This document shows positions 37,411 through 49,800 of a stretch of 61,187 bases of DNA, piece by piece. The DNA comes from Paramacrobiotus metropolitanus. Taxonomy: Eukaryota > Tardigrada > Eutardigrada > Parachela > Macrobiotidae. Where the stretch lies: assembly GCF_019649055.1 (NCBI RefSeq), contig NW_026570526.1, positions 1 through 61,187 on the forward strand, in the 5' to 3' direction. A program made the position numbers and the translations under genes. The notes below the pieces were generated by a model. That model saw only the letters and a list, made by a program, of their open reading frames with translations. It did not search any database and had not been told where the DNA came from. Numbering within the stretch: position 1 is the first letter of the stretch; every line of letters begins with the position of its first letter.

Positions 37411-39216
37411 TAGGGTTGAAATTCACGAGGCTTAGACCACTTTGTGAAAAGAAGTGAAATGAAAGTGAAATGAAGTGAAATGAAATGAAACGTGAAAAAA
37501 AAAATTAAATTGATTATTAATTTTTGGCTTTTATTAGGGTTGCAAACAGCCAAAAGCAGTTAAAACATTACTTAATACTGCAACTGCACAGTACTATAGT
37601 AGAAGTTTAATATTTCAAAAAAATTCGTTGCAAGTGGATTACTACGAGTACTGTAAATTTATTGTTCAGTACAGACTATACAGTAAGTGCAAAAACATTT
37701 TGCAATTTGCTTTTATTTTTAGTACAGAATAAGATAAAACTATTTAAAACTAAAATTAGGAGTAGAAGTGTGAAAATGGTAATCGGTATATAAGAACAAG
37801 GCGTACAAAGAAAATGTTCATTTCTATTCAAGAAAACAGCGCAGTAGCGTACTGCGGCACGGAATTTCCTTCGAGTTAGATACTAGTCGTATTTGGGCGC
37901 GCAGCGCGCCTTTTAAGCTTGTCCGCGCGAGGTGGAAATGTAAGTAGCGGAGAAATTTCGTTATTTGCATTTGATCTTAATTGCACTGTAAACACCTCTA
38001 AAAGATTATTTCTTTCTTATCCGCTGTACGAGATCCCAGTCTGACAAAGCGAGTTCTTCTACCTTGGCACGGATAGTTTTCTTTAGTTAGACAAATTCTT
38101 ACCAGGGCTCGGTCACCGCCTACCCCCTCAGAAAATTTTGTTTTTTTGTTTGAGGACAGAAGAGGTATGGGGAACACTTAAAAAAATACTTTCATCGGCA
38201 ATGGTCCAGTGGGCGTGGCCAAACACAAATTTAATGGTCGACATTATTGCATGTATTGCCATTGTCGTATTGCGGTATCGTAAAATTATGGTATTACAGA
38301 TTACAATGATAAATTAATTCCAGAGGACTGTGTTACCCATTATTATTATTACCACTGTAATTTTCACTCTTTTATTTCATAACTGTTTTGAAAAAGTAAA
38401 ATTTTTAATAATCTCGCCACTTATCAAGCTCCAAAATGCATGGATTTCAGCACACGGGCGTCAGTACAGTCGCTATTGGCGAATTCTCTAACAATTTCAT
38501 TTTTTCAAAACAGTGATTTAGGAAATAAAATCAATGAAAAAATAAAAGCTTCAGTGGTAACGGATAACACAGAACTCGGAAAATAAAGTTATCAGTGTAA
38601 TCTGTATTCTGTAATACTCGTACCATATGACGTATAATACAGCAATACGGCAATAACGTCGACCATTAAATTTGTGTTTGGCCACGCCCACTGGACCATT
38701 GCCGATGAAAGTATTTTTTTAAGTGTTCCGCATACCTCTTCTGTCCTCAAACAAAAAATGAAATTTTTCTGAGGGGGGAGGCGGTGACCGAGCCCTGGTT
38801 AGTATTACTGGGAAAAACGGTAGAATTAAATCTTAGGCCTTTTGGCTACCTATGCATTTATATCTCGGAATTCTGAAATTACCTGCACTAAAAGCGTACG
38901 ATAAACATTTTCTTCTCTTCCAGTTGCACCATTAATGCTTACGCGCAGTGCTGCTTAATGCAGGATATCGAACTAGAAGCGGTTACACAAAAAAATACAA
39001 TGGAGTGAACATTTTCGTTGCAAGAAATATTGTGAATCGCTCTAATTTCGTCCGCTTTTGATGCATTTCAAGCGATTTCATGATATCACCATTTCATGCA
39101 TTTCACGTTTCATTTCATTTCACTTTCACGTTTCACGCGAGGGTCCGCGTGATTATGAAATGAAAGTGAAATGAAAAGTGAAATGTGAAATGGTGAAAGC
39201 GTGATTTCAACCCTAG
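37411..39216. mobile_element. Non-autonomous hAT-type element with 8-bp target duplication
   Basis: The left end TAGGGTTGAAATTCACG matches the inverse of the right end CGTGATTTCAACCCTA. The element is flanked by an exact 8-bp duplication GCCGCAAC (37403-37410 and 39217-39224). TAGGG fits the hAT TIR consensus YARNG and 8 bp is the hAT target size. Both subterminal zones are packed with GTGAAATGAAA-type repeats in inverted orientation. No transposase is encoded. A second fold-back element is nested inside (38102-38798). Confidence 0.88.
38102..38798. mobile_element. Nested fold-back element with TTA target duplication (PIF/Harbinger-like)
   Basis: Ends are CCAGGGCTCGGTCACCGCC and its inverse. 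Arms of at least 155 bp, and imperfectly almost the whole 697 bp, are inverted copies. Both sides have TTA (38099-38101, 38799-38801), the 3-bp target size of PIF/Harbinger elements. Each arm contains GGGCGTGGCCAAACA. No coding capacity. It inserted into the 37411-39216 element and is therefore younger. Confidence 0.85.
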
Positions 39217-42200
39217 GCCGCAACAGTGTACGGTGGCACTATGCCTGCAGGCGGGAATAGTAACGGGTGGGAAGACTGGTTGGGTTAATAACCTTTTCGC
39301 GGTTCGTATCCAGCATAGTTCAAGTATTTCGATTAAATCTAAACGCAACGGAAGCAATAATTTTCTGTAGGAAATTGCCACGCAAGTGTTTTTCTCCATT
39401 AACATCGACAAATTACAGATAAAGCGCCAGACAGAAGAAGGCGGACTACCTACAGTACTCGACTTAGATTGCTTGTGCTCAGTATGCACTATGCACATAC
39501 AGTATGTACATACAGCATGTACAGTGTACATACCGTATTCACCGTACTGTACTTTACTGTACGTACTGTGTCCCTGCCAGGAAATGAACATGTTGCACTG
39601 TGTACAATAAGAACTAATAAGACAGTACGTATTAAGAACCGGTGAGACGCCCGCTAGCAGCAGCCGTGATCATGACAGCACGTTGCGCAGTCGCAAGTGC
39701 ATGCGTACAGTGCTTAGTGCAAGCTAGTCGACCCGGGCAAGGCTGCACTGTCACGCATGGAATGGAGATCCCGGCCTCGACTTTGTAAAAACGTTCGGTA
39801 GAAAATCTCGATCGAACTTGGTTACTGATTTTTCCAGTGCGTTATAATGATATGATTATTATTGTTCACATTCACTAACTATATGACCGAGGATTTTTTT
39901 AACCATTTGGACGGTAAGTTGCAGAAACGTAAATTACAGATATTATGTTACCATTTTGTTTGCACGAGAGCATAGAAATAACGTATTGAATTAAAGCATG
40001 TCGAAGGCGACTGCATTAAATGCCCGTCTTTATTGAAATTTGAAAAATTATGGCCATTAATCCATTGTAAAGTTGCTGATACAGTGATACGAGTACTTGA
40101 TATTTGCTTACTGTTTTTAGGAAGACTGGCAAAAGTTTTACTACTTTTAGAAGCCGATACTCATGCACTTAGTGTATCGTACATCGTCTTATTAGTTGCT
40201 ACACTGCGACTTGATGCCTGCTTAGCCATGAATAAGAATTATTAGCAGTTAATTGTCATTATCCTGTCGTTGGATTCGATAACTAAAGTAAACCTACATT
40301 CTCCGCAGAGTTACGATCGGCAAATTTTCAGCAGAGTTAATAGGTATTCAACTACTGCGTAGTATCGATAGAATCTTAGGAATATGCAAAACTTAATGCT
40401 GGTGCTGTGTAAACTCTTAGTGGCTGAAAATGAAATTTGAAGTTGTTGCAGTTATTACCAATTATTATAAAATTATCACAAGAACAGCAGCAAAACCGCA
40501 TGTAAAGACTCGCATTATGAAAGAGACTATTATTTGGCTTCGCAGTATGTCTAAATTCATATTTCAGCTTCTCATGAACTTGTGTAGAATGTGTGAAAAA
40601 ATGTTTGTTGCTTCTATAGCTATTAAAGTACTAAGATAAAAAAATATTTCAGTTATTGTGTTGGGTAGTACAACTTCTTCACAATATATAAAGCATTTAT
40701 TTTTACCACTCGTTTTTGGAGATTGACTTATATTTGCTTACTTTCGATAGTTTTCGTGGACTTTGCTTTTCACTTATCCGGCAGCAGATTTACTTACTTT
40801 TACTAATTGTTGTACTTTATTTCTCAATATGTACAAAGCGAGCTTCGCTCAACAACAATTATAATCAAATGAAGAATTTGTAGTCGACTAATTGTGTCCC
40901 CAAAACCAATTTGAAATGAAGCAAATGAATTATCAGATTGATTTAGGATTTTTGTCAAAATAAGCGCATACAGCCGCAAGTATCAGGATGTACCGTATAA
41001 TACAGGGTCGAAGTTATTAGGTAATTCAAAAAAAGTTGCAAAATCACAGAAAATTCGAAGAATATAAATACACATAAAGAAATGAAAACGTCAGAGAGAT
41101 TTTCACAACCAGTCATTATTACTAAAAAACCCCGTACACTATACTAAATTATTTAAAAGCAAGGATGGAAGGGAAATTCTCATTCGCATTTTTCTTATAG
41201 TTATATTAATCTTATTATTATTTCTTATAAAGAAAACCAAAACGGAACTGGTTAATTAAGCGCTAACTCAGCCAATCAGATATATATTATACGTATATAT
41301 GTTGAGCAATTTTTGCTGCGGCGATTAAATTTTGTTAGTAAGTGTTACAAAAATATTCAAAAAAATTTTGATTTTCTGACAAATACTCATAAAACAGTAA
41401 AATATCCAGCAAAAAATGCTCAAGAATATCCGGCATAAAAATTAAAATCCAGCAATCATGTATAACACTTGTGATTTAGGCTCACAGCCATTAGTTTCAA
41501 ATATTTGAATATTCGTAAAATTAGTGAAAATTATTTCGAATAAATAAAATAAAACAAATTTATTAACAAAGGAATCAGTATTTATGGCATGGTTGGATTT
41601 CGATAAAATAACTAAATAATTTATATAACTCCAGACAGCTTTTAAAGGTCACTGTTCGTTGAAAGCATTACAAATAATTGAGACACTTTTCAAAACACGA
41701 AGCGCAAATATCAAAAAAGTCATGCCTGTGCATTTTTGCAGTTTACGGACAGATTTTTGCATTTCAATTATAGAACGCTATAGGAACTCATTCAAGCCAG
41801 TACCGACGAATAAAATAGCAAGCTATGGAAACCTGATTCGGTGTAACATCAACGATCCCGCTGATGTGCTACCTTGGAAAATTTGAAGAAAACCGGTTGA
41901 TAATGAGGCTTTTAGTATAGTTTCCTGCGTTTAAGCTTTTGGAATTTTATTTCACCGAGAACTCTCCAAACGGACGTGTTGCGAGCACAAACGGTTTTCA
42001 CGCCAATGTGCAGTACGATATACAAATCTTAGTTTTGGGCACAAAACGCTCTAAGACCATGCAGCAAAGTAATTTAGAATCGCAAATTTAGCCGCGGAAG
42101 TTTTCGTACATGTACAGACGCTCTAGTGTGGTACTCACTATATATGTACCGTGAAGAATTCCAGAATTAAGATGAATCTGCATTCCGTGCCGTTTCTTCG

Positions 42201-44720
42201 ATCGGTAAGCGACTTCGCACTCCGCACACTAAGAAGTACTGCCAGAATTTTAGGAACTTTCAAAATTTTGTTACTGGATCTGATATGCGTAAAATCAATG
42301 CGGCAGCTAGAAAGAGTGGCGAATTTAAGAAGGGGGGCACCCCTACTAATAATGTTTACGTGAAACCACAAATCTGTGTGTTTCGGGTGAGCGAAACACA
42401 AAAAACGGCATGTGATACACAAGAGTGCATGTCGATTCACTCAAATCACTTTCGCGCCGACTGATAACGTCTGGGCAGTTACGTTTTTATCTGGTGCAGC
42501 ATGAAAGCTGTCGTGATATAACATATTTCTTTCGGAAAACACAAAAACCGATTTCAGCTGACAAACATTTGCCGGCAATTGAGCTTTTACATTGCCACTG
42601 TCCAAACTCCAAACCATTATGTGCTGTTTCATTATTTTATTTATGCTTGTATCTGTACAGAAGCAAAAACGCTCATGTTCATACACCTTTATTGTAAAAA
42701 ATAATTTAAATTACCCTTGCACGTACACGTGGCATGAGCGTACAATACAACGATGATTAAGCTATACGTTAATTAATGCCTATGCATAAGTCTGCTATAC
42801 ACTTTACGTCTGCAAATCGCCCTCTGCACTAATTAGAATGCATGGCGCTGAACTGTGTATTAAGGATAAATTGTCAAAGACCGAACACAAAACAGTAAAC
42901 AGTAAGTTCCAATTTTGCTCATGGGGCGTTGTGACTTTTATTATAATCATTACAGCGATTAACTTAATACTTTACGAAAAGCATTGGCTACAGAGTCTTT
43001 CTTTCTTAATATAGAAAGGTCATGTATTAATTAATTAATGCATGTGCTGCTGATATTCGTATAAAGCCATGCAGTAATTGAGAGTGCATTTTGTACGTAG
43101 GTGCGGTGTATACTCTATTGTACGTTGCGACCGTGTACCTTGAAAATTAGGCTTTTATTATTATTGAATATTTAAGTTTTTACCTAATAATAACTGACTA
43201 CAAAATCCTTTCTACTTGTTTTTCGTATTCCGGACAATCTGAAAATATCGATTCACGTACTGGACAAAGCATTTTCCATGTTGTTCCACTTGATAAATAA
43301 TTATCAAAAACTGAATATGTAATAATTATTATTTTATGCAAGCTTGTTTACGAGAATAATAAAGCCACTTATCACGCCTTCTAATGTGGAATATTAAAGG
43401 AATGTCGTGTCTGTGGTGTCCGGTTTGCAAATCATATTGTCAAAGTGTCCGGAATGCGAAAAACATCGAATAACTACAGAGTACATACACTGAGTACACT
43501 GTAATTATGAATTAAACGCAAATTTCATGACCTTTGTTCCTAGCATCAAGCATGCTAGCCAGAACCGCAACGATCATAACGGCTGTTTCACTATATTTTC
43601 CGTAGCAGTGGCAGCACAAAAGCTAAAATTAGCACTTATCCCTAATTAAATTATTAACCTTTGAAAAGTGCTGCGCACAATATTGCTTTGTGACATGCAC
43701 CGGTTAAAAGACGGCATAATTATCGCAAGCGCGCACGTACGCGTAAGGAGTATCGATGCGAAAAAAGCATCTTATCAGTAATTCACACAGAGTCGCGCCG
43801 TAACGGCTGCGGATTCCATGCGCTGCTATTGCGCGCGGCAAAACTTGACAGTGATATCCTAAGTCATACTTGACTTTTTAGTTTTCAGTCGAACGCATTC
43901 AACACCGCATTGAACCATGTAAAATATTTTGTTAATCCGCTGCTATATATTCAAAATTTATCTATCCGGCAGCTAATGATTAATATGAGCTAATGTATTA
44001 GCAAATTGGCAACATTCTCAAAGACATTTAGTCAAAGATATTGACATCGTTTCAACCGTTTTTTCTGGGCAGTGTCGGGTAGCCGCAGTGCAGCTGTATC
44101 GCCTTGCTTTAACTTTTGATCGTCGATAATGTGCAATGCACTTTTATTGCCTAATTGCACCATAATCCAAGTGCACCTGTAGTGCTATCAAGTAAGGTTG
44201 TGCTGGATGCCGATGGTTTGTTACCGGCCTAACGCACAGAAAACTGGGAGTTTGTTAAGTTTCCAGGGAGTATTCCGAAATGAAATCAGCTGTATATAAC
44301 AGTATTTAATTATGTACGGATTGTACACGTTCGTTACCGTTTTATCAAGCGCGAACTATTAATTCGTTCAGACACAAGTAGGCAACAATCACACCTGCAC
44401 TCAAATCGTCATTAAAAACTTTGACTTACCACAAAACAAATGCAAAAAATTCATAATTAGTAATACACATACTTAGAAGACAGTCCCAACATTTTCTGTG
44501 CGACCAGGATTTATGCAATTTCTACCGGTATACTTCATGTCCGACTTCGACAAAATTTGTATCGTTACAAAATTTGGTTTTTTTCCGCCAAAAAAGTGCT
44601 GATTTAAGGGGTACTGTGACCCACGCGAACTACGAGTGACTACACATGTGGATACAAGTACCAAAATAAATATCAATCACCTGTCTACTTTTAATGGGGC
44701 ACGGGAGGCTGAAAACCAAA

Positions 44721-44742
44721 CCCGACTACTACAGTAGTCGGG
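44721..44742. repeat. 22-bp palindrome
   Basis: CCCGACTACT and its exact inverse flank AC. A related CCGACTACATAAA follows about 17 bp downstream (from 44759). Confidence 0.9.
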
Positions 44743-45440
44743 TACATAAAACCAAATCCGACTACATAAAAACTACAGAAATTATTATTTTTAGTAAAAT
44801 TTCCAGCGATTTTTGCAATCGCAAACCGTTTGTACGTCGGCAGCGGTCGGCTTCCCGCTAATCGCAAATTTAGTACCTCTTTAATGAATAAAACTTAGTT
44901 AACTGTGTGTCTATAGGTACTTCGTCCCACAATATCTATGTTTCATATAACCATAGCACAAAATAAATCTTATTCTTGTATTAAAATAAGCCGTGTTCCA
45001 AGGGGAACTTCTGCAAAGCTTGAAACCGTTTTTATCGAATTTTTGGAAATTTCAGCAGTAAGAACATGTGCATGCTTTGCGCGCAAATAAAACTTTTTCT
45101 CTAAATTCAGTACATATACTGTACATGATAAAGCATTGCTTTTGACCTTTAGTAACGTCCACTGCAAAAGAAATTTAATTATGCTTAACATTTTTTATGA
45201 ACTTTCTCGCAGTTTCCGCAGTGGAAACGTTTGCTGGCCTCGCGCTTCGTGCGAAAATGCCCACTCCATGTAATTTTTGATTTCACACCTTGCTGTACAA
45301 AATTTTGAACCGGTTTTGCTTTTTTTCTTTAATTTTCGACAATTTTGCAGCACGCTCTGTTGCTGTTTTCTCGATTCTCGGTGCCCCTCCCACCTAAAAC
45401 CAGGGCGCTATCCACTGGAAACCGAGATACGGCTGAAAAA

Positions 45441-45512
45441 GGCGCCGATGGGGGAATCGAACCCCGGCTACGTCGTTAGATCCGCGTAGGCAGTACCACT
45501 GCACCCCGGCGC
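45441..45512 (-). tRNA. tRNA-like relic or tRNA-derived repeat
   Basis: The minus strand has a perfect B-box/T-arm (GGGGTTCGATTCCCC) and acceptor-like ends (GCGCCGG with TCGGCGC pairing, one wobble). The D-arm (GTGCAGTGGTACTGC) is unusual and the anticodon arm does not fold into a 5-bp stem with a 7-base loop. It is more likely a tRNA pseudogene or SINE head than a working tRNA, so I give no amino acid. Confidence 0.4.
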
Positions 45513-46032
45513 AATACGCTGAAATCCTTTGAAAGATTTTGTCGCTTTACGTGAGCCGCATCTCTGCTCACCCACCCAAAGGAGTTAAATTCCCTTATGG
45601 CAGGAAATGCATATATGTTTTACACGTCCTACAAGTACTTTATTTTCGTACTTTTTTGTCACGAACTAACTCCGCCCCTTCACGTACAGATAAATCGGAC
45701 GGGAGAATAGGAGGCCGAGACGTCCACTCAAACAAATGTTAGAGTCTAACTGGAGACTTACTGCTTCCCGCAAAACGTCTCACAGTGTCAGCGGGCCTAG
45801 ACAGAAGTTGTCCACCAAATTCATAAGCCAACATTACAAGAGAAAAACCTTGCAACATGCGTTGGCATTTGACTGTATATTGCGTACTATCCGTGAGCCT
45901 ATTTTGTCGTACAACTTGTGAGGCGGACGAGGACGGTAACGGAAATTACACTTAATTATTTCTGTTACTCTCGCTCCCGTCTGGCAATGCACGCAGCGTG
46001 CGTTTTTCTTGTATTGTTCTCACTGCTACTAA

Positions 46033-46740
46033 CCAGGGCACATTTTCCGGGTCCAAATTCAGAAAAATCTGATCTTTGGCATAAACATAGTATACCATCG
46101 TAGTATATTAAAAAAATAATTTCAGCTGCTGACACTCAAAGGGCGTGGCCAAACAAAATTAATAAGTAAGTAATACTGCATGTTATTATTTTGCACTAGC
46201 GTTATACCCGCACAGGCTTTTTATAAAATGACAGCATATCAGGAAAATTTCACCTCTTGCAGAAACGTACTTTGCCACATTCTGATTAATGAAAAATTTA
46301 ATGTGCAAACTCTAAGACGACAGAGTAGAAAAACCGTTTTGTAGCTGCGATTCTTTGCGGTAGTGCAACAGTATGTACCACATATTGCCACTGTATTTAA
46401 TCTGGATTTTGCTTTTCCTCACTGTGTGCAGGGTGCTCCCGAAACTTGTGGTAAATATTAGAGTTCATTATTTTTTAAACGTGCTATAGTCGTACACTGT
46501 CATTCGGCAAAAGATGAGAATTTTCTGATTTATTATTATTACACTGATACAAACAGCTGTTAGAGTACTACACTAGTGCAGTGCAATAGTATGTGCTATT
46601 ACTTAATTAATAATTATGTTTGGCCACGCCCTTTGAGTGTCAGCAGCTGAAATTATTTTTTTAAATATGCTACGATGGTATACTATGTTTCTGCCAAAGA
46701 TCAGATTTTTCTGAATTTGGACCCGGAAAATGTGCCCTGG
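46033..46740. mobile_element. Fold-back element related to 38102-38798
   Basis: Ends are CCAGGGCACATTTTCCGG and its inverse. Arms of about 140 bp or more are nearly perfect inverse copies, each containing GGGCGTGGCCAAACA-like sequence as in the nested element. Flanks (TAA and AAG) do not show a clear target duplication. Its right end is only about 100 bp upstream of the start of the 46843 gene, so it may contribute to that promoter region. Confidence 0.8.
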
Positions 46741-46842
46741 AAGTACTACAAACTACAACTACAAAGAATCTGCAGTAATTGCCAGTTTGCCGTACTCAGT
46801 GGAAGCTGTTGCTAATCACCTTCGGTTGCTGCTTAGATCACT

Positions 46843-49800
46843 ATGAACTCTTGGCCGATGCCCCCGTATGAGCGGCTGCTGGTGGATGTCAACCAGTTGA
46901 GCTATCACAACACGGTGGCGGTCCGCAACGAGGACGGTGCGTATTGGCTGGGCCACATTCAGGATATCGTCGGGGACTATACTCTCATCCACTTTGCTGG
47001 CAAAAAGGTCCCCGCCAGCTGGATCCATGCGGGACGGGTGTGGCCTTTGTCGGCTCTTCGGTATAGCGATTGGAAAGACGTCCCCGTAATGGTGGCACTC
47101 CGTGATGAGGACGACGGGCCACTCCGCTTTCGCCGGGCGGTGGTACTGAATCATGTCATTTTTTTGGGCGAGCCGTATATGTATTTTATTAGAACGGATG
47201 GACCTGGAGCTGGTAGCGAGTCTTGCACTGGTCGGACGGAATTGGTGGATGTATGCCAAATTGTCGGGCAGTCGGCGTGGGACGAGCCGGCGCTGCTGTA
47301 CCGCAGCAGCGGTTTAATCTTCCGCAAACACTTTATTCCGTTCGCCCGGGCGCAAGAGGTTCTGCGCGACGGCGCCGACAAGTTGCGTATAATCCAACGT
47401 TGCTGTAGAACGTATCGAAAGGATGTGGCATATATGGGTGGCTGTCCTTATTACGACCGATTCCATCTTCGCACTGAAGCCAGTGGATGCACGTTTATCA
47501 TCATCAGCCGGGCAGGCGGCGTGGAGACCGAGCAGCAGTCGGTGGCAGCGCTGTCGGCACTGCTGCAAGCCCACGTGGACTCTCGGGCCGATCGGCCCCC
47601 GACTGATTACGGCGACCTTTGCGGCCATGGTCGCGCGCTCGGTGGCGAAGGTAAGTGCTACTCCGGTAGAGTACAGTAGTGATAATGAAGCCAGAGCAGG
47701 GCAATGACGGTGGCAAGAACATCCATAAAGTACAATCGACGGGAGCGCAACGAAGGTCCTTTAATTCAGTAAAACTACGAAAATGTCTGTCTGTCCGGCT
47801 GTCTGTCTGTCCCGGAAGTGGAAGATAGGCCAAGGTCAAAAAGGGGAAGGAATATTTAAAGGAATGAATGTTTTTTGACCAAAAAGGAAGAAAATTGCGA
47901 TGGTTTAAAAAAATGAAGGAATTTTCGTGGTCAAAAAAGGAAAAAAATTTCGATGGTCAAAAACAAAAAATTTTTTTGCAGTTAATGCGCTAAGAAAATT
48001 TTTAAAAAGTTTGGGGAATTAAGTACTTACGCGTTACTGTCGGTTTGATCAAGTAATGCAGATTAAGCGTTACAGCAAAACCTATTAATTTTGCGATAAC
48101 AAGTAATTAAACGTGCTCTTAGTGTGCTTTGGTGCTAGGAATATTTTGTTGACAAATAACAGAAAAACGAATACTCAACAACAACAAATGCAGTAGAATT
48201 ACATAACAAATACGGTAGTGCTGCAGTGCAGTACAACGTTATTTGCTTTGATGTGCTGAATCGTCGAGGCCTGAATCAGCCTCTTAATGAAAGAATAACA
48301 GCAGTGGCGGTCGCCTTTGATGCCCGATGAGGCAGCCCCATTTAAAAATCATATCCTGCTTAATACTTCCTGCTATTAATATTCCTTATTTACAGTGTAC
48401 ATACACCGCAGCACGTTAACTGTTAACGGTTAACACACAACAGACAAATGCTTTGCGTCGTTTTTGCGGGAGTTATAACTTTTTAGTCTGCGACTCTGCG
48501 TTCCTGCAACGATACGTGACTTATCAGTAGGAGTAAGGCGCCTGCCTTTTTTACAGAATGCACTCATATCAGAAGCAGTGGCAGATAGGGTAAGAAAGTT
48601 TGCATAATTATGCTGGCATGCGTTATTCCTCATTCACTCATTTCAGTAAAGCACCATGGGCATGGTGTAGTCTCACGTTCCGGTAGCAAATTCGTGGGTC
48701 ATGTCGGGTTCTAGACAAATTCTCGCAAATACCAATTAATGTGACTAATTAATGTAACAATTAATTTGGCTTATTAATGTGACGCAACTACAGCTAATAA
48801 TAAGTATGGAGCCTCCTGCTCACGATGATGATGTTGAGTATCTGTACATACGAATCCATCATTGTGATTATAACAAACGGACACCGGCACCTCAGTTGAC
48901 AATACATTTTACACTTTAAGAACTCAAAGTTATCGTAGAGTTTCGGAGAGAACTATTAATTTTGACAGCAGTTAATTTTTCGTTGGTTTGACAACAATTA
49001 ACATCTCCTTGATCCTATTTTGTTCAGCTGATATGTAGTGTACATTGTGGAATTTGTGGTCAGATGCACTTACTAATTTTGTGTTTACTTAAGTACTTCT
49101 TTTGCGGTTGCTTATTTTGTGGCATGTTAACCTATCTTTGTGAACATACTATGGTTTGTTTAAGTTTAACACTGAATCTTTGGATTTGCAGCATAAATTT
49201 GATAACAGTATAATCGAAAGACCGCGCCATTATTATTTAAACGCCAGACTTCTAAAACATTCTATAAGAACAGTTTGCGCCGTACGTACTCTTACCGTAA
49301 AATTAACAGGTAACGCTTATTCTGCATATTATAACGCTCATTCTGTAACGCTTATTCTGCATTACTTGATCAAACGGACAGTAGCGCGTAAGTACTTAAT
49401 TCCCCAAACTTTTTAAAAATTTTCTTAGCGCATTAACTGCAAAAAAATTTTTTTCTGACCATCGAAATTTCTTTCCTTTTTTGACAACGAAAATGTTTTT
49501 CATTTTTTTTACCATCGAAATTTTCTTCCTTTTTGGTCAAAAAAACATCCCTTCCTTTAAATATATTCCTTCCTCTTTTTGACCAAAAAAATTTCCTTCC
49601 TTTAATTATTCCTTCCTTTTTTTGACCTTGGCCGGAAGATAACTTTCTTATTACGCAATCACTTCCTTATTCTGCAACCTTCTTATTACGTCATCACTTC
49701 TCTACATATCCTGTAGGCCAAGGTCATATTCCTTCCTCTGTTTGACCATGGAATTTCCTTCCTTTAATTATTCCTTCCTCTTTTTGACCTTGGCCATCCT

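Larger units (their letters stand above)
39225..46032. other. Long AT-rich intergenic stretch
   Basis: No convincing gene. Short frames lack domains, codon character or splice consistency. It holds low-complexity GTAC-rich sequence near 39480-39560, a short palindrome at 44721-44742 and a tRNA-like relic at 45441-45512. Confidence 0.5.

Noticed and set aside
49156-49416. An 86-codon frame in intron 1 of paralogue 1
   Set aside because: It lies inside the fold-back transposon and overlaps its right arm.
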